From NCBI GenBank assembly GCA_020430865.1, contig JAGQIY010000017.1, positions 1 to 17,459 on the forward strand: 17,459 bases of DNA, read 5' to 3'. Both the position numbers and the translations under genes were made by a program. The notes under the pieces were generated by a model. That model did not search any database and was not told the origin of the DNA. It worked only from the letters and a program-made list of their open reading frames with translations. Shown one piece after another: positions 15,607-17,459 of this stretch; the stretch's first letter is position 1; every line of letters starts with the position of its first letter. Source of the stretch: Myxococcales bacterium. Its GTDB lineage: Bacteria > Myxococcota > Polyangia > Polyangiales > Polyangiaceae.

Positions 15607-15827
15607 GCCTCGCGTCGGCCATCATGCTCCAGGAACGGGATAGTAATTCTCTGTGGAAATATTAGCACCAAGCGGGCGTTTGGTCGTCGAGCGATGTGCT
15701 GACGGTCGAGTCAGCGCACGTCGAGGGATGCGGCGGTCTGCGCAGGGAGTGGTTCTTGGACGCACACGGGTTTGCTCGTGGGCGTTCGCCCCCAGCTTCA
15801 GCGTCCGACTTCGAGATCTGGGGCGGC

Positions 15828-15844
15828 GGCACCACGCGTGTGCC
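15828..15844. promoter_or_regulatory. Near-palindrome upstream of the CAP lipoprotein gene
   Basis: The sequence ggcaccacgcgtgtgcc is symmetric apart from one extra base, with cacgcgtg at its centre. It lies about 112 bp before the CAP start. A dimeric regulator site is plausible; which protein would bind it is unknown. Confidence 0.25.
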
Positions 15845-15943
15845 AGAACCTGCGCAAGCACCCTCGTTTCTATACCGAAAAACCGCAGGGATATCTGGCC
15901 CAGGCTCTGGCGCAGTCCGCGGATCCGCGCTGCAATGAAAGAC

Positions 15944-15950
15944 AGGAGGT
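15944..15950 (+). promoter_or_regulatory. Ribosome binding site of the CAP lipoprotein gene
   Basis: AGGAGGT lies 5 nt before the ATG at 15956 and 8 nt before a second ATG at 15959. It rules out upstream in-frame starts (15935 and 15653) as the main start. Confidence 0.8.
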
Positions 15951-15955
15951 TTCTG

Positions 15956-16657
15956 ATGATGCGACGAAGTTCTCGACCCCACGACGGCCTTCGGTCAAGC
16001 GGCGTAGGCGGAGTTCTTGCTCTGGTCAGCGTGCTCACCTTCGCCGGCGGCTGCGTGTTCACGAGTGACGATGACGGCGGCAGCAACGGCGGCACGGGTG
16101 GCGCCCCCTTCGGTGGTTCGTCGGGGAGCGGAGGCTCTGGTCAGGGCGGCTCCGCACAGGGCGGCTCTGGCGCGCAAGGTGGGACCAACGCCCAGGGTGG
16201 TTCCTCGGGGAATTCAGGCGCCGGCGGGACGACGGCCAGCGGCGGGACGACGGCCAGCGGCGGCTCCGGTTCGACTGACGAGCTGGACGCCTTGCGCGAC
16301 GCGTGTGTGAAGCGCATCAACGACTTCCGGGCGACGGAGGGCAAGCCGCCGTATCAGCGCTGGACCGACGGTGAGGCTTGCGCCGACGAGCAAGCCGGGA
16401 AGGACGCGAACGGCGGCGGCGCTCACGGGAACTTCGGCATGTGCAACGAGTTTGCTCAGAACACGTGCCCAGGTTGGGGCAGCTACGATGACGTCGTCCA
16501 GAACTGCCTGCAGGCGATGTGGAACGAAGGGCCGGGGGAGCCCTTCAGCGAGCACGGCCACTACATCAACATGTCGAGCGACAAGTACACCAAGGTGGCC
16601 TGCGGCTTCTACAAGATGGCCAACGGCAAGATCTGGGCGAGCCAGAACTTCAAGTGA
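15956..16657 (+). CDS. CAP/SCP-domain (PR-1-like) lipoprotein with Gly-rich linker
   Basis: This 233-aa protein has a lipoprotein signal with core GVLALVSVLTFAGG and acylated Cys33. An acidic DDD and a Gly/Ser/Gln/Thr-rich linker (41-106) come next, then a compact CAP domain (109-233). The domain begins with LRDACVKRINDFRATEG and ends with the typical KIWASQNF strand. His157 (GAHG), Glu165 (CNEFAQN), Glu191 (MWNEGPG) and His202 (HGHYINM) fit the CAP tetrad of two His and two Glu. Six cysteines (117, 142, 163, 171, 184, 216) could form three disulfides. CAP proteins bind lipids, sterols or metals and some are proteases; the bacterial function is mostly unknown. It is expected to be tethered to the outer membrane or exported to the surface. 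Starting at the second ATG (15959) would remove one residue. The stop codon overlaps the first unit of the 18-bp repeat array. Confidence 0.88.
   Translation: MMRRSSRPHDGLRSSGVGGVLALVSVLTFAGGCVFTSDDDGGSNGGTGGAPFGGSSGSGGSGQGGSAQGGSGAQGGTNAQGGSSGNSGAGGTTASGGTTASGGSGSTDELDALRDACVKRINDFRATEGKPPYQRWTDGEACADEQAGKDANGGGAHGNFGMCNEFAQNTCPGWGSYDDVVQNCLQAMWNEGPGEPFSEHGHYINMSSDKYTKVACGFYKMANGKIWASQNFK
16223..16258 (+). repeat. 18-bp tandem duplication in the CAP linker
   Basis: The unit ggcgggacgacggccagc occurs twice, back to back and identical, and adds a second GTTASG to the linker in frame. Its 18-bp length equals the period of the array after the stop codon, but the sequences are unrelated. Confidence 0.8.
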
Positions 16658-16799
16658 CTGCGGCGACGCAGTCGACTGCGGTGAGGCAGTCGACTGCGGT
16701 GAGGCACTCGACTGCGGTGAGGCACTCGACTGCGGTGAGGCACTTGACTGCGGTGAGGCACTCGACTGCGGTGAGGCACTTGACTGCGGTGAGGTAAGG
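16656..16799 (+). repeat. Eight-copy 18-bp tandem array overlapping the CAP stop codon
   Basis: Units of 18 bp start at 16656 and run to 16799, with consensus gactgcggtgaggcactc. Unit 1 (gactgcggcgacgcagtc) begins inside the TGA stop. Units 1 and 2 end in gcagtc and are perfect 6-bp-stem hairpins (gactgc/gcagtc, 6-nt loop). Units 3-7 end in gcactc or gcactt, which puts one mismatch in the stem, and unit 8 decays to gaggtaagg. Units 4-5 and 6-7 are an identical 36-bp pair, so the array grew partly by duplicating pairs. In the CAP frame each complete gcggtgagg unit contains a further TGA; the +1 frame is open and would encode DCGEAL repeats. A terminator follows at once. Confidence 0.95.
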
Positions 16800-16800
16800 C

Positions 16801-16838
16801 ATCGGCGCGTAGGCTCTCCGGGGCGCGCGCCGATTTTT
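16801..16838 (+). terminator. Intrinsic terminator after the CAP gene and its repeat array
   Basis: The arms atcggcgcg (16801-16809) and cgcgccgat (16826-16834) are perfect 9-bp complements around a 16-nt loop, followed directly by a T-run (16834-16838). This is the clearest intrinsic terminator in the window. It shows that the 18-bp array is transcribed as the 3' UTR of the CAP mRNA. Confidence 0.8.
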
Positions 16839-16884
16839 CGTGTCTCTGGGGAGTTCGCTACCTCCACAAATTGCGGGAGGAAAC

Positions 16885-16905
16885 GCCGCTGCCGAGGCGA
16901 GCGGC
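16885..16905 (+). promoter_or_regulatory. Imperfect palindrome, candidate operator of the TetR-family gene
   Basis: The arms gccgct and agcggc are perfect complements, and the centre gccgaggcg is itself partly symmetric (gcc/ggc). It lies about 72 bp before the presumed start of the regulator. TetR proteins usually repress their own promoter through palindromes of 15-30 bp in this position, so it is a reasonable candidate, supported only by symmetry and place. Confidence 0.3.
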
Positions 16906-16977
16906 TCCTGGCGTTACCGGGCGGAATGCCCACGCGGCCTTGCCAACGGCGCCCTCGGTGACTAATGCTCTCTGCCA

Positions 16978-17459
16978 GTGTCCGCGGATCACGCCAACGA
17001 TTTACTCGCTTCGGACACCGAAGCGGAAGCCCCTGACAGCACCGAACGGAGAAGCGCGAAGAGTGGTAAGCGCCGCCGTCGCCTTGGCCCGGCGCGCGCA
17101 GAAGCCAAGGCGAGGACGCGGCGCGCGTTGCTGGACGCCGCGGAGATGCTGTTCGCCCAGGAGGGCTTCGATCAGCCTGGCCTGGACGTGATCTGCAGCG
17201 TCGCGGGGCGCACGCGCGGCGCCTACAACGTCCATTTCGGCAGCCGTGAGGAGCTCGTCGCGGCGGTGGTGTTGCGTGCGCTGGAGCGCTTCGAGGCGGA
17301 GTCGACCGCGGAGGAAGCGTGGGATCGATTGCTGCTCCCCGCAGTGAGCAGGGCTGCCCCACCGGCGAGCGATATCGGTGAGCACAGGCGCCTGTCCATG
17401 CCGCTGGTCCTCCACGCTGCGGCGCGGATCCCCGAAGTGAAGAACGCGGCGCTCGAGAC
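16978..17459 (+). CDS. TetR/AcrR-family transcriptional regulator (3' end missing)
   Basis: The 160 codons present run off the right edge. After a charged N-terminal tail rich in Glu, Lys and Arg (to about residue 45) comes a TetR DNA-binding domain. RRALLDAAEMLFAQEGFD (49-66) is helix 1, LDVICSVAGRTRGAYNVHFGSREELVAAVV (69-98) is the helix-turn-helix with the usual G-x-x-Y-x-H-F signature, and the beginning of the ligand-binding domain follows. The ligand and targets cannot be told from this part. The first in-frame start after the upstream stop (16963-16965) is GTG at 16978; CTG at 16972 is less likely. The ribosome site is weak. The regulated gene is probably itself or a neighbour beyond the window. 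Confidence 0.82.
   Translation, partial: MSADHANDLLASDTEAEAPDSTERRSAKSGKRRRRLGPARAEAKARTRRALLDAAEMLFAQEGFDQPGLDVICSVAGRTRGAYNVHFGSREELVAAVVLRALERFEAESTAEEAWDRLLLPAVSRAAPPASDIGEHRRLSMPLVLHAAARIPEVKNAALE

Larger units (their letters stand above)
15175..15955. other. 781-bp divergent intergenic region without a convincing gene
   Basis: The region separates the minus-strand peroxidase from the plus-strand CAP lipoprotein and must contain both promoters, but no strong -35/-10 pair is visible. It holds an 11-bp-spaced direct repeat (15300-15317), a cluster of inverted repeats (15408-15606), an A/T-rich island (about 15640-15665, with gtaattctctgtggaaatat), and further small hairpins at 15667-15684 (accaa/ttggt), 15698-15715 (gctgac/gtcagc) and 15780-15791 (gggcg/cgccc). 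A near-palindrome lies at 15828-15844. Open frames across it on both strands (for example 15243-15671 minus and 15622-16095 minus) are rich in Arg, Ala and Pro with no recognisable domain, which is typical of chance frames in GC-rich DNA. A non-coding RNA is possible. Confidence 0.5.
16658..16977. other. 320-bp non-coding stretch between the CAP and TetR-like genes
   Basis: It contains the 18-bp array, the terminator ending at 16838, and then about 139 bp that should carry the promoter of the TetR-like gene. In that last part there is a 21-bp imperfect palindrome (16885-16905) and a possible 11-codon open frame (ATG at 16926, TGA ending at 16961) with no strong ribosome site. I see no clear promoter boxes. 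Confidence 0.5.

Noticed and set aside
13732..15702. 656-codon plus-strand open frame opposite the cytochrome c peroxidase gene
   Set aside because: It is antisense to a gene with clear heme motifs and a strong ribosome site; its translation is low-complexity Leu/Val/Arg/His and has no recognisable domain. Typical mirror frame of GC-rich coding DNA.
15622..16095. 157-codon minus-strand open frame in the intergenic region
   Set aside because: It overlaps the start of the CAP gene on the opposite strand, is rich in Arg, Pro and Ser, and shows no domain or ribosome site.
16656..16799. Tandem 18-bp units as a CRISPR array
   Set aside because: The units are directly adjacent with no variable spacers, the period is too short, and no cas gene is present.
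16371..16961. Plus-strand frame with DCGEAL repeats as a separate gene
   Set aside because: Most of it is the shadow of the CAP gene and the repeat part has no start or ribosome site of its own; only a frameshift product remains a remote possibility.
16926..16961. 11-codon open frame as a leader peptide of the TetR-like gene
   Set aside because: It has only a weak GGGCGG ribosome site, no regulatory amino-acid run and no attenuator-like hairpin pair.

Overview
The window looks like chromosomal DNA from a GC-rich deltaproteobacterial-type genome, most likely a myxobacterium of the Polyangiales/Sorangiineae kind. The reasons are the strong G/C third-position bias, which opens long shadow frames opposite real genes, a PEGA-domain Ser/Thr kinase-like protein, two lipoproteins with Gly/Ser/Asn-rich linkers, and a very long TPR/HEAT protein. 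No rRNA, tRNA, CRISPR array, integrase or insertion sequence was seen.

Layout. At the left edge, two plus-strand genes lie 33 bp apart: the 3' part of a kinase-like protein whose catalytic aspartates are replaced (a probable pseudokinase with a transmembrane helix and a PEGA domain), then a flavoenzyme of the vanillyl-alcohol oxidase / 4-cresol dehydrogenase family. Facing them is a run of six minus-strand genes (12558 down to 2742), read in order: a 1365-aa secreted TPR/HEAT-repeat protein, a small lipoprotein joined to it by a 4-bp ATGA overlap, tsaD (universal tRNA t6A synthesis), a peroxisomal-enoyl-CoA-reductase-like SDR, a polytopic TMTC-like glycosyltransferase with C-terminal TPRs, and a PhnD-like periplasmic-binding-fold protein without a signal peptide. 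The last three are closely packed (12 and 63 bp gaps).

The right part is accessory in character. It holds a Gly/Cys-rich lipoprotein with long internal DNA repeats (minus), a lipoprotein di-heme cytochrome c peroxidase (minus), a 781-bp divergent intergenic region with a dense series of inverted repeats, a CAP/SCP-domain lipoprotein (plus), and the 5' part of a TetR-family regulator running off the right edge. Between the CAP stop codon and a good intrinsic terminator lies an eight-copy array of an 18-bp repeat, so the array should be transcribed as the 3' UTR of the CAP mRNA.

Functionally, the right half is mainly cell-envelope lipoproteins and redox, and the left half is membrane glycosylation, lipid or aromatic redox and signalling. 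No known multi-gene defence or biosynthetic system is evident. The most unusual signals are the pseudokinase, the 3' UTR repeat array, the intergenic hairpin cluster, and the SDR/TMTC-like/PhnD-like trio. Function calls rest on motif recognition alone, without database searches.
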